Shown piece by piece: positions 54,503-64,000 of a stretch of DNA of 64,000 nucleotides; within the stretch, counting starts at the first letter, position 1; every line of letters begins with the position of its first letter. The stretch is from Paenibacillus sp. MSJ-34 (GTDB lineage Bacteria > Bacillota > Bacilli > Paenibacillales > Paenibacillaceae), in the NCBI RefSeq assembly GCF_018918005.1, contig NZ_JAHLPR010000014.1:1-64000 (forward strand), in the 5' to 3' direction. The translations under genes were made by a program, and so were the position numbers. A model generated the notes under the pieces. It was not told the DNA's origin. It saw only the letters and a program-made list of their open reading frames with translations, and made no database searches.

Positions 54503-56665
54503 TTACTTTACAACCGTCGCCCTTTTCCTTCCCTCCGAGACGGTTACAAGGACGACTTCGCCGAATATTTGCACGCCCTCGACAACAACCGAATCGATAT
54601 GCCTGGAAGGCGTTTGATGGCATACGACGACAATATGTTCCTCATCCGATCCCGGCATGCGAATCTTGCACGCTTCCGCGTACGCGTCGTCCGCCGGCTC
54701 GCCGGTATATCGGGTTACCGGAACTTTCTCCACTTCGGGAAATCCCGTCTCGCCCGGACGCTGCGGATACAGCACCTGCATGATCGAAACAGGGCCTGTT
54801 CCTGTGCGCGAGTAGCTTGCATACCGGTTCGGTTCCGTCCGGTTATATTCGTACGAGACGACTCCTTCGCCAATATCCGCTTGCAGCTCTTGGCTTTGGA
54901 CCGGAATGACGCATAGATTCGCTCCGCTCGCGTGTTCGGTTTGGCATATTTGCGTCGCAGGGTCTATACGAACCGAGCCGGGCGCAAAATGGAAGTATTG
55001 CGTATACGTATGCTCTCTTTTGGCGGCAAAACTGTCGATCAACACCCAATAATGGGGCTTCACGAACAGAATTCTTCGGAGCGGATATACCGGGTCGTCC
55101 AGATGCCGGTAACCGTCGTGGCTCGCCTCGGCGTAATCGAAGCCGGGCGTGGAAATCCATCTTCTTCCTGCCGGCTTGGCGATTCGCCCGAATTGCCATG
55201 TGTCGACGATTTCCGTAAAGTCGATTCCGTCGACGACGGTCGTATTATGCGCGCCGCACCGTTTCAACTCCCGGCGCAGCGGGGTATGGTCGCTATAGCT
55301 GTACCGGCCCAGATCGGTAAGCAAATCCCGGCCGTATGCATGAATATCGATATGCAGCATATCGGCATGTCCATGTCCGCCGCCGAGATGGCCGCAGTGG
55401 AAGTGGAGGTATGCGTCTTGTTCGCTCCACCCCGAACGCATTACGTAGTTACCGGAATATTCGAACGGATACGACGTTTGCGAAGGCGTCCGTGCAGGCA
55501 TACTTTCGTAAATCCGAATGCCTTCCGTTCCAAACTGCCAGGCATTGTCGAAATCGACCTCGTCGTTTCCTCCGAAACGGAACGTCGAATCCCGGAAGAA
55601 AATCGCCGCAGCCGTCAGGATCGATCTGACATCGCTATTGTCGCTGTCTCCCAACATCGGCTGCCTATGGTTGGGCTTGGCCCAATAGAGCGAAGCTTCG
55701 CACATGCGCCGCACCGTCTCCGTTACGGCCGGATCGGCTTCAATCCCGTTGTTGCGGGCTGCCAGGAGAACGTCCAGATAGCAGAGAAGCACTTCGTGAT
55801 GATACGTTGGCGATTGCTCCCAATGAACGCCGTCCTCCATCACCTGGACGAGCGCCGTTTCCCGGAGCCTGTCCATGCTCAGCCTCCGCCACTGCGCCGC
55901 TTCCGCGAACTCCGGGACGAACAAGGAGAGCTCGAATAATCCGCTGTTCTCCAGCACGCCCCAATTGCTGATCCGCTTCCAGCCCGAATAGGCGGCAGCG
56001 ATATATTGCGCATGTTCGTGCAGCGACAGCAGCATTCGGGCCGCAAGCCGCGGCGTCATGTGCGGGCTGTCTTTCACATACCGGAACGCCTTGATCCAAT
56101 TGGAGCAGCGCAGCCCCGCTTCGATCGAGCGCCATGTCTTCGTCTCGCTCGTCGGCGCGGCGGGAACGGGATTGCGGTCGATCCAATGCTCGAGCTGGCG
56201 GCAGAACGTTTCGGCGTAGCGCTCGTCGCCCGTCAATGCATACGCTTGTCCGAGCGCGATCCAATAGCGGTGCCGGTTGAGCATATAAGCCCATTCGACG
56301 TCCTGAAAGGGAACATGTTCCCAATCGATCGAGCCGTCGAAGGAAACAGGAATATGGGTGCGCTCCATATCCCATGGAAAACGGAAAACGAACGTTTGCC
56401 GCACGACTTCGTCGGCCGTTCGCATCACTTCGTCCAACTCGCTTGTACAGCGCTGTTTCACATAGGCGGCAATCTCCGCCTTGTCCTCGTCGCGAATAGA
56501 GAATGTCGGCGACGTTCTGTTCGCCATATGCCGATGCAGCGCCGCATAGGCGTCGTCGTAACGCTCCGACCGAACCGCTTCCTTCGCCCGTTCCAGGCCC
56601 GGAGCGTCCAGGTCGAGCAAGGCAAACAGGCCGAATTCGCGGCCGGCCTCGTGTCTAGCGTTCAT
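54503..56665 (-). CDS. heparinase II/III-family polysaccharide lyase
   Basis: A 720-residue protein with the N-terminal (alpha/alpha) toroid (SNWGVLENSGLFELSLF, EQSPTYHHEVL) and a C-terminal beta-sheet Heparinase_II_III domain. SGWSEQDAYLHFHCGHLGGG and HGHADMLHIDIHAYGRDLLTDLG form the family signature. There is no signal peptide, so it acts in the cytoplasm on imported oligosaccharides. Known relatives cleave uronic-acid-containing glycans by beta-elimination, leaving unsaturated ends. It overlaps the GH88 gene by 11 bases, the enzyme that removes exactly such ends. GGAGG precedes the ATG. Exact glycan unknown. Confidence 0.88.
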   Translation of the reverse strand: MNARHEAGREFGLFALLDLDAPGLERAKEAVRSERYDDAYAALHRHMANRTSPTFSIRDEDKAEIAAYVKQRCTSELDEVMRTADEVVRQTFVFRFPWDMERTHIPVSFDGSIDWEHVPFQDVEWAYMLNRHRYWIALGQAYALTGDERYAETFCRQLEHWIDRNPVPAAPTSETKTWRSIEAGLRCSNWIKAFRYVKDSPHMTPRLAARMLLSLHEHAQYIAAAYSGWKRISNWGVLENSGLFELSLFVPEFAEAAQWRRLSMDRLRETALVQVMEDGVHWEQSPTYHHEVLLCYLDVLLAARNNGIEADPAVTETVRRMCEASLYWAKPNHRQPMLGDSDNSDVRSILTAAAIFFRDSTFRFGGNDEVDFDNAWQFGTEGIRIYESMPARTPSQTSYPFEYSGNYVMRSGWSEQDAYLHFHCGHLGGGHGHADMLHIDIHAYGRDLLTDLGRYSYSDHTPLRRELKRCGAHNTTVVDGIDFTEIVDTWQFGRIAKPAGRRWISTPGFDYAEASHDGYRHLDDPVYPLRRILFVKPHYWVLIDSFAAKREHTYTQYFHFAPGSVRIDPATQICQTEHASGANLCVIPVQSQELQADIGEGVVSYEYNRTEPNRYASYSRTGTGPVSIMQVLYPQRPGETGFPEVEKVPVTRYTGEPADDAYAEACKIRMPGSDEEHIVVVCHQTPSRHIDSVVVEGVQIFGEVVLVTVSEGRKRATVVK

Positions 56666-57776
56666 ACCAGTATCCTCCGATTCCCCGTTCCAACCGCATC
56701 AGCGACTCCAAATAGAAGTAATCGCCCCAGATCATGAAATCGTCCGGCGACAGATCGCCGCGAACATGATAGGAACCTCGCTTGAGCAGCCCTTCCGCTT
56801 CCTCCCCGATCGTCGCATAATGATGCACCAGCGATGTCATTGACTTGACGAGCCATTCCTGATAATAAGCCCGCTCGGGATCACACTCGTCCAATTGCGC
56901 GATCAGTTCCTGCAATCCCGCGGCCGCAATTGCGGACGCCGAACTGTCGCGATAAGTATCGGGCGTTACGGGAACGTTGAAATCCCAATAAGCGACATGG
57001 TCTTCCGGCAAATGCTCGAAAAAATATTTTGCCATACGTTTGGCTGTTTCCAGGTAGAGCGGATCTTTCGTATAGCGGTACGATAATGCGAAGCCGTATA
57101 TGCCCCATGCTTGGCCGCGCGTCCAGGTCGAGCCGTTCGTATAGCCTTGATGCGTCGCACCGCCGATCGGTTCTCCCGTTTCCTGATGGAAGAAGAAGGT
57201 ATGGTAAGAACTGTCGTCTCCTCTTACGAGGTAGCGCCGGCTTTTGTCCGCCTGGATCGCCGCAGCTTCCTTATAGGTTGGATTGCCGGTCTGCTCGCTC
57301 GCCCAATACAGCAACGGTAAGTTCAACAGGCAATCGATAATGATGCGCCCGCCTTCCTTCGGGTCGTTCGCCGGCCCCCACGCTTGAATGTAGCGGCCCG
57401 GCTCGCGCCAGCGCTTCATCAGCGTATCGGCGGCTTGCAGCGTCAACTGCCGCGCTTCCTCATCCTTCTCCACAATCCACTTCGCTTTCGCCGACAGGGA
57501 ATACAAGAATCCGATGTCGTGATGATCGAGCACGACGCCGGCGTCCAGCCGTTCCCGAAAGCTCTCAACCGTCCGCGAAGCGGCCGCCCGAAAGCGTTCG
57601 TCGCGCGTATATTCGTAGCAAAGCCACAGCATGCCGGACCAAAATCCGTTGGTCCAATCGTTATTATCGATTTGTTGGTACATGCCGTTCCGGCTGACAT
57701 GGGGGAAGCGATCCCCGAATCGGTCTATATTTTGTAACGTCTTGGCAACAGCGTCGTCAATCGCGTTTTTCCACAC
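56655..57776 (-). CDS. unsaturated glucuronyl hydrolase, GH88 (second copy)
   Basis: A 373-residue GH88 enzyme. The catalytic Asp pair is in HHDIGF (D87) and IIIDCLLN (D148), very close to D88/D149 of the characterised Bacillus enzyme. I chose the GTG at 57776 because AAGGGAG lies nine bases upstream; the frame stays open to 57806 without a ribosome site. It is the first gene of an operon with the heparinase II/III-type lyase (11-base overlap). A tandem regulator motif lies 78-99 bases upstream of this start. Its product would go to KduI and KduD at the left end of the window. Confidence 0.93.
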   Translation of the reverse strand: MWKNAIDDAVAKTLQNIDRFGDRFPHVSRNGMYQQIDNNDWTNGFWSGMLWLCYEYTRDERFRAAASRTVESFRERLDAGVVLDHHDIGFLYSLSAKAKWIVEKDEEARQLTLQAADTLMKRWREPGRYIQAWGPANDPKEGGRIIIDCLLNLPLLYWASEQTGNPTYKEAAAIQADKSRRYLVRGDDSSYHTFFFHQETGEPIGGATHQGYTNGSTWTRGQAWGIYGFALSYRYTKDPLYLETAKRMAKYFFEHLPEDHVAYWDFNVPVTPDTYRDSSASAIAAAGLQELIAQLDECDPERAYYQEWLVKSMTSLVHHYATIGEEAEGLLKRGSYHVRGDLSPDDFMIWGDYFYLESLMRLERGIGGYWYER

Positions 57777-57847
57777 AATAGCAAGCTCCCTTCGCATTGT
57801 TAACATTGCTTACTATTAATATAGTGAAAAAACGGTCTCCTAAAGGG

Positions 57848-57882
57848 GTCAAATTTTAGCTGGGATGTGCAAAATTTTGACT
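57848..57882. promoter_or_regulatory. tandem YesN-type regulator motif, GH88-lyase promoter
   Basis: GTCAAATTTTAGCT and TGTGCAAAATTTTGACT are 21 bp apart (TTTTAG at 57854, TTTTGA at 57875). ATTTGCGGAAAAA follows, as at the permease site. Confidence 0.6.
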
Positions 57883-57919
57883 TTATTTGCGGAAAAATGA
57901 GGGAGAGCATTTGGTTCTG

Positions 57920-58130
57920 ACTTGCCTTCGGGGAAGCGCGGCGGAGTTATGTATGACGGCATGTCCTTTGAATTTCCTTTTGTCGGTATCCCTCTTGTTC
58001 AGGCAAAGATTCGTACCGGAATCGGGGGCAAGACCGACGAGATCCGGAGCGGGAAATCGTTGTGGAACAAAAGGTTCTTTGATGCGAAGAACCCGGTTTT
58101 CTGAACGAAGGGGATGTCGACAAAAGGAGA
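57920..58130. repeat. paired-arm repeat, GAAGGGGAT-TCGACAAAAGG type (copy 2)
   Basis: A left arm (CCTTTTGTCGGTATCCC, from 57976) and a right arm (GAAGGGGATGTCGACAAAAGG, 58107-58127) are inverted. A weaker inner unit has CAAAAGG at 58068. The right arm matches 20957-20982. Downstream, CTGTGCAA/TTGCACAG arms (58159-58197) form one more hairpin. No gene is supported in 57890-58894. Confidence 0.5.
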
Positions 58131-58245
58131 GGGAAAAACATTAGTGCGGAGATAAGGACTGTGCAAGATGTACGCTAAGCCGGCGTTCATTGCACAGCCC
58201 TCCTATTCATAGGGCAGGCCTACAGGCTAGGATCTTTCATTCAGA

Positions 58246-58420
58246 GATCTGCAATTGTGCATCTTTTTACCCGTTTCGATCGGATGCTAAGGCAAAGCCT
58301 GTGAAAATGCATCTCTCTTCGATGGAAATGGGATGGTTTGATGCGGAACTCCTGCATAATCGAAGACTTTTTCCCTCTTTTCCTGTTTCGATGGGGAATT
58401 ACCTGCATTTTGAGTCAACT
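58246..58420. repeat. four-unit intergenic element, ATGCA family
   Basis: Forward units (A-A-T-TGCATCT) have TGCA at 58258 and 58308; reversed units (CCTGCATT) have TGCA at 58353 and 58404. Unit centres are about 58254, 58304, 58361 and 58412 (spacings 50, 57, 51). The first unit is a clear hairpin. Confidence 0.7.
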
Positions 58421-58466
58421 TCATGATTCGCTACCGTTGATGTAACTTGCTTTATTGCGCATTTGG

Positions 58467-58657
58467 CGCTAACGAAACTGGCAATCCTTACTGGGCTCAA
58501 AATGAAGATGTTCCCATCCTAACGAAAGTACGCATCGTTATTCATTGAAAATCGGCGGTTTTATGGCCATTTTCCCCTCATTAGCGTGTTTCAGTTTCGT
58601 TACACGACCAACAAGGTGATTTACAAGGCTATTAGCGTGTTTACGTTTCGTTAGACC
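58467..58657. repeat. four-unit intergenic element, TAACGAAAC family (copy 2, inverted)
   Basis: Reverse-complement copy of 14245-14436, including linkers. Unit centres are about 58481, 58531, 58591 and 58642 (spacings 50, 60, 51). The remaining 240 bases to the GH95 stop codon contain nothing I recognise. Confidence 0.85.
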
Positions 58658-58894
58658 GCTCGATGGGTCGTCAGCCGCCAACGGCATATTTGTCGCGGTC
58701 AGTTGCGGGTCAATCACGCATGACAATCCACACAAACCTGAGTCCGCAGCCTTTTTGATGCAACCGGTGGCATATTCGTCAAACCCGCCCGCAATTATCT
58801 CCACAAAATACCGCTAATTTTCCTTTTTGACTCCAAGAGCACGCAATTCCAGATACCGTTAAAAAGACGCTTAGGACGAATCCGAACGAATCTC

Positions 58895-61186
58895 TCATTT
58901 TGACTCTATCCGATACATTACCCCGGGCGGAATAAAAAAGCGATGAAGGTCTTCGACCGTTTCCACCGAAACCGGCTTGCCTTCCGGTCCGAACACTTCA
59001 ATCGGCTCCGCGCTGCGGACCGCTATCGCTCCCCCCGTCTCGGTTCGAACGTCGGCTTGCCGCAATCGTCCATTCGCCCATTCGATATCGAATACATATC
59101 CTCCGCGAGCCCGAAGACCTTTCACCCGGCCTGAGGGCCATGCGGGAGGGAGCGCCGGCAGCAAGCGAATTTCGCCCTTGTGCGATTGCAGCAGCATTTC
59201 TTGAATCGCGGCCGCGCCTCCGAAGTTGGCATCGATCTGAAACGGCGGATGATCGCCGAATAAATTCGGATGCACAGCTTTGCGCAGCAAGTCGCGAATG
59301 CTGGCATGGGCTTGTTGCCCGTCCTCCAGCCTTGCCCAGAAATTCGCAATCCAGGCCTGGCTCCAGCCGGTATGGCCCCCTCCATTCTCCAGCCTGCGCT
59401 CCAGCGTACGTCGGGCGGCGGTCCCCAATTCGGGCATCGTGCTAGGATCAATTTGTTCTCCGGGGTACAGAGCGAACAAATGCGAGATGTGGCGATGACC
59501 GGGCTCGGCTTCCTCGTAATCGACGGACCATTCCATGATCTGGCCGTGCCGTCCGATTTCAGGCTGGGGAAGCCGGTCTCGGGCGGCCGACCACTCCTCC
59601 CGAAGCGGCCGGTCCAGATCGAGACGCTCCGCCGCCTCCATGCAGGCGCCAAATAAAGCGAACGCAATTTGCGAATCCATCGAGGGACCGATGCAGAGCG
59701 CCCCGACCTCCCCTGCTTCCGTAATATAACGGTTCTCGGGCGAAAGCGAAGGCGCGGTTGCAAGCCGTCCCCTCTCATCTTCGATCAAAAAATCCAGCAA
59801 GAAGAGCGCCGCCTCTTTCAGCACCGGGTACGCCCGATCGCGCAGAAACGCTTCGGAACCGTTATACCGGTAATGTTCCCAGAGGTGAAGGGCCAGCCAG
59901 GCGCCGCCCGTCGGCCAGAAAGCGGCGGGCGTCCAGGCGGTGAATATGCCGCTTTCCGCCCACAGATTCGTTACGGAATGAACAGCGAAGCCTCTGGCCC
60001 CGTATAATTGGCGGGCCGTTTCGCGGCCGGTCGCAACGAGCCGGTCGATCAGGTCGAACAGCGGTTCGTGGCATTCCGGCAGATGCCCTCCCTCCGCGAT
60101 CCAATAGTTCATCTGCAGATTGATATTAAGATGGAAATCCGATTCCCACGGCGGGGTGAAGCTCTCGTTCCATATCCCCTGCAGATTGGCCGGCAGGCTT
60201 CCGGGACGCGAACTGGCGATGAGCAAATAGCGTCCGTACTGGTAAAACAGCGCTTCAAGCCCGTTATCCGCCAAGCCCTCCCGATATCTTAACAGCCGTT
60301 CCGAAGTCGGCAACCGCTCAACCTCCGCATCGTCTCCGGCCTCAAGTTCCAGCGCGACTCTGTCGAACAAGCGGCCGTGGTCCCGGATATGCGAAGCCTT
60401 GAGCTCCGCATATGGGGTCGAGGCCGCCCGCTCCGCCTGAACCATCGCTTCCGCGTAAGGGTCGCCGCATCGAAACGAGGTCTGCGCCGCGATGACCAAC
60501 ATTACCGAATCGGCATGGCGAATGTCGATATAGTTGCCCGCCGCCTCCGTTTCGCCTCCGGCGGCAACCGCCCGCAGCACGGCCGCGTAATGCACGCCGT
60601 CCGGCCCGCATTGCCCTTGCATCGTCAGGATATTGTCCGCTTCTCTCCCGATCTCGCCCTCGAACGGTCTGCGGCTCAGTCTGGCCGTCATAGAGAGAGC
60701 CCCCGGCCGCGAAGCCGAGATACGAACAACGATCGCCTGTGCGACGGCGCTCGCAAATATTTCCCTGCGGTACGTTGTATCTCCCGCCCTATATTCAACG
60801 GAAGAGATGCCTGTCTGAAGATCCAGTTCCCGCCGATAGTCCGTCGCCGCGGCTTGCCCCTCCAGATTCAGCAATAAATCGCCGAGCGGCTGATATGGCC
60901 CGAAATAATGCGGCGCATTGGCCAAATGCAATAGAGCCAGCTTCTCCGCTTCCCGCGGTTTGCCCAGCCGAAGCAACTCCCTGATTTCCGCGAGCTTTCC
61001 GGCGCCATCCGGGCAGCCGCCCCGATTCGGTCCCCCGTACCAAATGGAATCTTCATTCAGCTGTATCCGCTCGCCGCCGATTCCCCCGAAGATCATGCCG
61101 CCCAACCGGCCGTTGCCGACGGGGAAGGCCTCGGTCCATACTCCGGCAGGCCGCCGCTCCGTTAATTTGCAGCTTTTGTTACCCAT
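58895..61186 (-). CDS. GH95 alpha-L-fucosidase / alpha-L-galactosidase
   Basis: A 763-residue glycosidase of family GH95. The N-terminal beta domain starts with [14 protein letters not shown] and [15 protein letters not shown]. The catalytic (alpha/alpha)6 barrel has [13 protein letters not shown] and [16 protein letters not shown]. No signal peptide is visible, so it acts in the cytoplasm. Known activities are alpha-1,2-L-fucosidase and alpha-L-galactosidase. GGGAGTG precedes the ATG. It stands alone, but a tandem regulator motif like that of the lyase and transporter units lies 81-103 bases upstream, pointing to fucosylated or L-galactosylated, uronic-acid-containing glycans as growth substrate. 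Confidence 0.93.
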   Translation of the reverse strand: MGNKSCKLTERRPAGVWTEAFPVGNGRLGGMIFGGIGGERIQLNEDSIWYGGPNRGGCPDGAGKLAEIRELLRLGKPREAEKLALLHLANAPHYFGPYQPLGDLLLNLEGQAAATDYRRELDLQTGISSVEYRAGDTTYRREIFASAVAQAIVVRISASRPGALSMTARLSRRPFEGEIGREADNILTMQGQCGPDGVHYAAVLRAVAAGGETEAAGNYIDIRHADSVMLVIAAQTSFRCGDPYAEAMVQAERAASTPYAELKASHIRDHGRLFDRVALELEAGDDAEVERLPTSERLLRYREGLADNGLEALFYQYGRYLLIASSRPGSLPANLQGIWNESFTPPWESDFHLNINLQMNYWIAEGGHLPECHEPLFDLIDRLVATGRETARQLYGARGFAVHSVTNLWAESGIFTAWTPAAFWPTGGAWLALHLWEHYRYNGSEAFLRDRAYPVLKEAALFLLDFLIEDERGRLATAPSLSPENRYITEAGEVGALCIGPSMDSQIAFALFGACMEAAERLDLDRPLREEWSAARDRLPQPEIGRHGQIMEWSVDYEEAEPGHRHISHLFALYPGEQIDPSTMPELGTAARRTLERRLENGGGHTGWSQAWIANFWARLEDGQQAHASIRDLLRKAVHPNLFGDHPPFQIDANFGGAAAIQEMLLQSHKGEIRLLPALPPAWPSGRVKGLRARGGYVFDIEWANGRLRQADVRTETGGAIAVRSAEPIEVFGPEGKPVSVETVEDLHRFFIPPGVMYRIESK

Positions 61187-61261
61187 ATCGTCACTCCCGA
61201 TCGTTCAATTCAAATTTCGATAATAATACCATAATAAAAACAAATTCATATAAATCCAATG

Positions 61262-61296
61262 AACAAGCGCGACCTGAAGCGTGCAATATTTTGACC
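61262..61296. promoter_or_regulatory. tandem YesN-type regulator motif, GH95 promoter
   Basis: GTGCAATATTTTGACC (TTTTGA at 61289) plus a weaker GCGCGACC copy 22 bp away at 61267. Both are at distances from the start codon close to those at the other three sites. Confidence 0.5.
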
Positions 61297-61351
61297 GTTC
61301 TTATGAAAAAAAAGGGCCCCCGTAAGGATAATCAACAAACCGGGGTAAAAC

Positions 61352-61387
61352 CGGATAAGGGATTCATCCAAGATGAACCCCTTATCC
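61352..61387 (-). terminator. terminator of the SLH-domain gene
   Basis: GGATAAGGG-TTCATC-CAA-GATGAA-CCCTTATCC, a strong stem followed on the minus strand by GGTTTTACC. Confidence 0.8.
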
Positions 61388-61399
61388 GCCCTCTACAAT

Positions 61400-64000
61400 C
61401 TATGGATGGGTTTGATATTCCAGCATTCTGAGCAGCATCGCGACCGCTTCCGCCCTCGTTGCGGCATCGTTCGCAACGAATCGGCCGGCGCCGCGTCCGA
61501 TGACGATGTCCAACTGACGGATTGCTGCCACCGCGCCTTTCGACCACTTTGGAATGTCTTCGTCATCGGCGAAGCCCGTGGTCGCATTCTCGTCCAGAAG
61601 CCCCCCTAGCGCTCTGGCAATCATCGATGCCATTTCCGCCCGGGTAATATGCGCTTCCGGCCGGAAGCTTCCGTCTTCGTACCCGTTCACAATGCCCGCT
61701 TGCACGGCGAGTGCGACTGCTTGCTCAGCCCAGGCGCCAATCTTGGACCAATCCGTGAGCGCTGGCGCCGATCCAGCGCCATCCAACTTCAGCGTACGCG
61801 CAAGCATGACCGTAAATTCGGCGCGGGTGACCGGGCTGTCCGGCTTGAACGTTCCATCCGGGTAGCCGCTTACGATCTGTTGCGACGCCGCGCGTTGACG
61901 GAACGCTCGCTCCAATGACCGGCCATGTCGGTGAACATCGGGTCCGGCTGCTCCGCTTCTTCTCCGTCCTCCTCCTTTTCCGCCGCCATCACGGCAAACT
62001 TGGCAAAGCGCTCTGCCTCGACAGTGATCCATTCGCCGTCAACTTTGCCGCCTATTTCAATCCACATGTTCTTCTCATCGTCGTAATAGAAGATGGCGGC
62101 TTTCCGATCCTTGCCGACGTTCGCCGCATCGAACTTGATCGACAACGTGACCGGCTTCTTAAGGTTGCCTCCGATATTCTTCGACACTTGGAACATTGAA
62201 CTGACCGGCGTTTCCCGATCCGTCAAGAGGCGCGAAGGATCGGACAGCTTCTCGATCGCGATGCGCAGTTCCTGCCCTGCCGCCCCAGCAGGAACTTTAA
62301 TGATGATTTCCCCGCCCAGGCTGACTTCTCCGCTTCTTCCAACCGGAATGGAAACGAAGCCGTTGGCCGATGCGACGATTCCGGGACCGCCGCCGTACCG
62401 CCCGCTCGAATCGCCGTCGCTGCCGGAACCGCTATTCCCTCCGGCCGCTCTTGGGACCGCTGTCGCCGTATTCGAGAAATCGCTGGCGCCTTCCGCATAG
62501 ATGGCCTTTACAACGAACGCATAGCTCGTTCCGTTCGTTAATCCGGGAACGGTATAAGAGTTCGTCGTTACATTGCTTGTTACGAGATCCCACTGGTTAG
62601 GGTCCATTGGCGCAGCCGTTCCTTCGTATTTGTATACGGCGTAGGTAACGGCTCCGGCCGCTATCTTCCAACTCAACGTTACCCGACGATCCCCTCCCGC
62701 TGCGGCAAGTTGCTGCGGAGCCTCAAGCGCAGTGGATTTCGTCACCGCTTGCGTCACGGTAAACGTTACGTCCTCCATCTCGGCCGCGGATACCGTTACC
62801 TTTGCCGTATACGTTCCTGCCGCCAGACCGTTCTTCGCTGTCACAGTGAAGGTCGTGGCAGGCGTTGCGGCATTGAGCGTCGTTGCCGCCGGCTGCGTGA
62901 TCGTGAATTTGTCTGCATCCGCTCCGCCTAAAGCTACGGCCAGATTCGTCAAATCGCCCGTACCCGTTCGCTTGACGACAATCGTCTTCGTCTCCTGCGA
63001 ACCGGACGCGTAACCTTCCGTTAACGGCGCCGCTGTCTGGTTGATGATCGGAGCTATGGTAAACTCATTGCCGGCCGTATTGTCGAGCTTGCGTACCGTT
63101 ACTGCGAATGTTTTCGTTATTTTCGCTTCTTCGTTAATGATGAGAGCGGTTATCGTCACGCGAGCATCCCCTTCGGTATAGGCAGGGCGCTTCACATTTC
63201 CGTTATTGTCGATAACGGACGGTCGATCCGTCGTCCAAACAATCGTGGATCCATATACCGCGCCTGTCTTCGGCAAGATAAGGTTCCCGGTTACCCCATC
63301 GGCCGTATCGCCAACGGCAAAGCCTATTTCGAGCGCCTCCATGTCCGCTGCCGCCTTCTCGGCAGGAGACGCATCCGTAGGCGCGATCCACTTGGCATGA
63401 AGAACCGTATTATCGAAGACCGTGCCGGTTTCAAAGTTCCACGCCGTCGCATAGCTTTCGTCCGTATACCAGCCGCCGAATTTGTAACCTTCCCTAGTTG
63501 GGTCCGTTGACGGTTTGGCTGCATGGCCGCCGACAGGTACAACCTGATGCGGAATATAGCTTCCTCCCCGACCCGTTTCAAACTCGACCGCTTTCAGGCC
63601 TTCGTTCCCGATTTGTTGCACGCCGATGTCAAGCGCATCGTCGGGTCGAATGGCGTTTCCGAAGAAGTCGCGTGTCAACGGGAAAATTTGGCTTACGTCC
63701 CGCCAGCCTGCAAGCGTTTGATCCGCTCGAAATCCGGCGCCTACCGCGGCATTGCTATCCGCCGACTTGAGCTTGAAGCCCGCCAGCTTGGACGCGTCAA
63801 ACTCGGAACGGGCGATCGCTTTGCCGGTCCCTGTATTTCTAGAGTTGGACAGAACCGTATTCTTATCTCCGTTCTCAACAATCGTTCCGTTGGTTGGAAT
63901 ATCGTCTTTAGGAATGACGTCAATATCGAGAGACTGCTCTATATTTGCCAAGATCGTGGCCGGATCCGCATACATATTATGCGATCCATACACGCCTGCG
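61400..64000 (-). pseudogene. SLH-anchored surface protein, truncated by the window edge and frameshifted
   Basis: More than 860 residues; the start lies beyond the right edge. In order: an unassigned region, an InlB-type B-repeat (GYKFGGWYTDESY), an atrophied bacterial Ig domain (IVWTTDRPSVIDNNGNVKRP), a fibronectin-III-like domain (VTYAVYKYEG, GLTNGTSYAFVVKAIY), a ZU5-like region, and three C-terminal SLH motifs (SGYPDGTFKPDSPVTRAEF, NGYEDGSFRPEAHITRAEM, IGRGAGRF) for wall attachment. The frame breaks within the first SLH motif at about 61885-61893: GTCAACGCGCGGCG needs one more base to read SVNAAASQQIVSGYPDG. As it stands, the protein would lose most of its SLH anchor. Confidence 0.85.

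Noticed and set aside
58156-58200. tRNA-like or riboswitch-like hairpin CTGTGCAA/TTGCACAG
   Set aside because: Only one stem is visible, with no cloverleaf or known aptamer features; it lies in repeat-rich DNA and is noted with the repeat instead.

Overview
The window looks like a chromosomal segment of a spore-former of the Paenibacillaceae (Paenibacillus/Cohnella type). Evidence: strong AGGAGG-type ribosome sites with frequent GTG and TTG starts, a YesM/YesN-type two-component pair, an S-layer-homology surface protein, a bactofilin, a perfect Bacillus-type Fur box, PadR/DeoR/AraC/TetR regulators, and many carbohydrate enzymes. No rRNA, tRNA, CRISPR array, insertion sequence or phage gene was recognised.

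Layout. 1-6.5 kb: a ribose-type (CUT2) ABC transporter (ATPase plus two permeases) and the operon kduI-deoR-kduD for 5-keto-4-deoxyuronate. 6.8-20.3 kb: a nitroreductase with a Fur box; a small alarmone synthetase plus 14-TM MFS exporter operon facing a TetR regulator; a DUF2167 membrane protein; a THUMP-like methyltransferase; an SGNH hydrolase; a GH88 unsaturated glucuronyl hydrolase; an M23 peptidase with bactofilin; a LysM-anchored 5'-nucleotidase; a YkoP-like protein. 21.3-36.9 kb: a compact one-strand catabolic cluster (two M20 amidohydrolases, threonine-synthase-like PLP enzyme, two Gfo/Idh oxidoreductases of which one is broken, two aldehyde dehydrogenases, RidA, metallo-beta-lactamase-fold hydrolase, CUT2 transporter including a permease-ATPase fusion, YheO-type regulator). 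Near-identical operator pairs precede its two transcription units. 37-45.5 kb: AraC, DUF6157, a nuclease-like gene behind an attenuator-like hairpin, ExoIII, a PadR-CPBP pair, a nucleotidyltransferase and an NAD-dependent epimerase. 45.7-61.2 kb: a glycan utilisation locus (GH35, solute-binding lipoprotein, two CUT1 permeases, YesN/YesM, heparinase II/III-type lyase with GH88, GH95). 61.4 kb to the right edge: an SLH-anchored surface protein running out of the window.

How the genes fit. Lyase-released unsaturated oligouronides would be hydrolysed by the two GH88 enzymes, and the product processed by KduI and KduD. A tandem direct-repeat motif lies 72-107 nt upstream of four start codons in the right-hand locus (solute-binding protein, permeases, GH88-lyase operon, GH95), which suggests one regulon under the YesN-type regulator.

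Two features stand out. First, the gene-free stretches hold eight copies of what looks like one architectural class of intergenic element: four short units at centre-to-centre spacings of about 51/60/51 bp, built from at least five different unit sequences. Second, many genes are disrupted: two by in-frame stops, three or four by frameshifts that all fit base deletions, and one by a large internal deletion. Some of these may be assembly errors.
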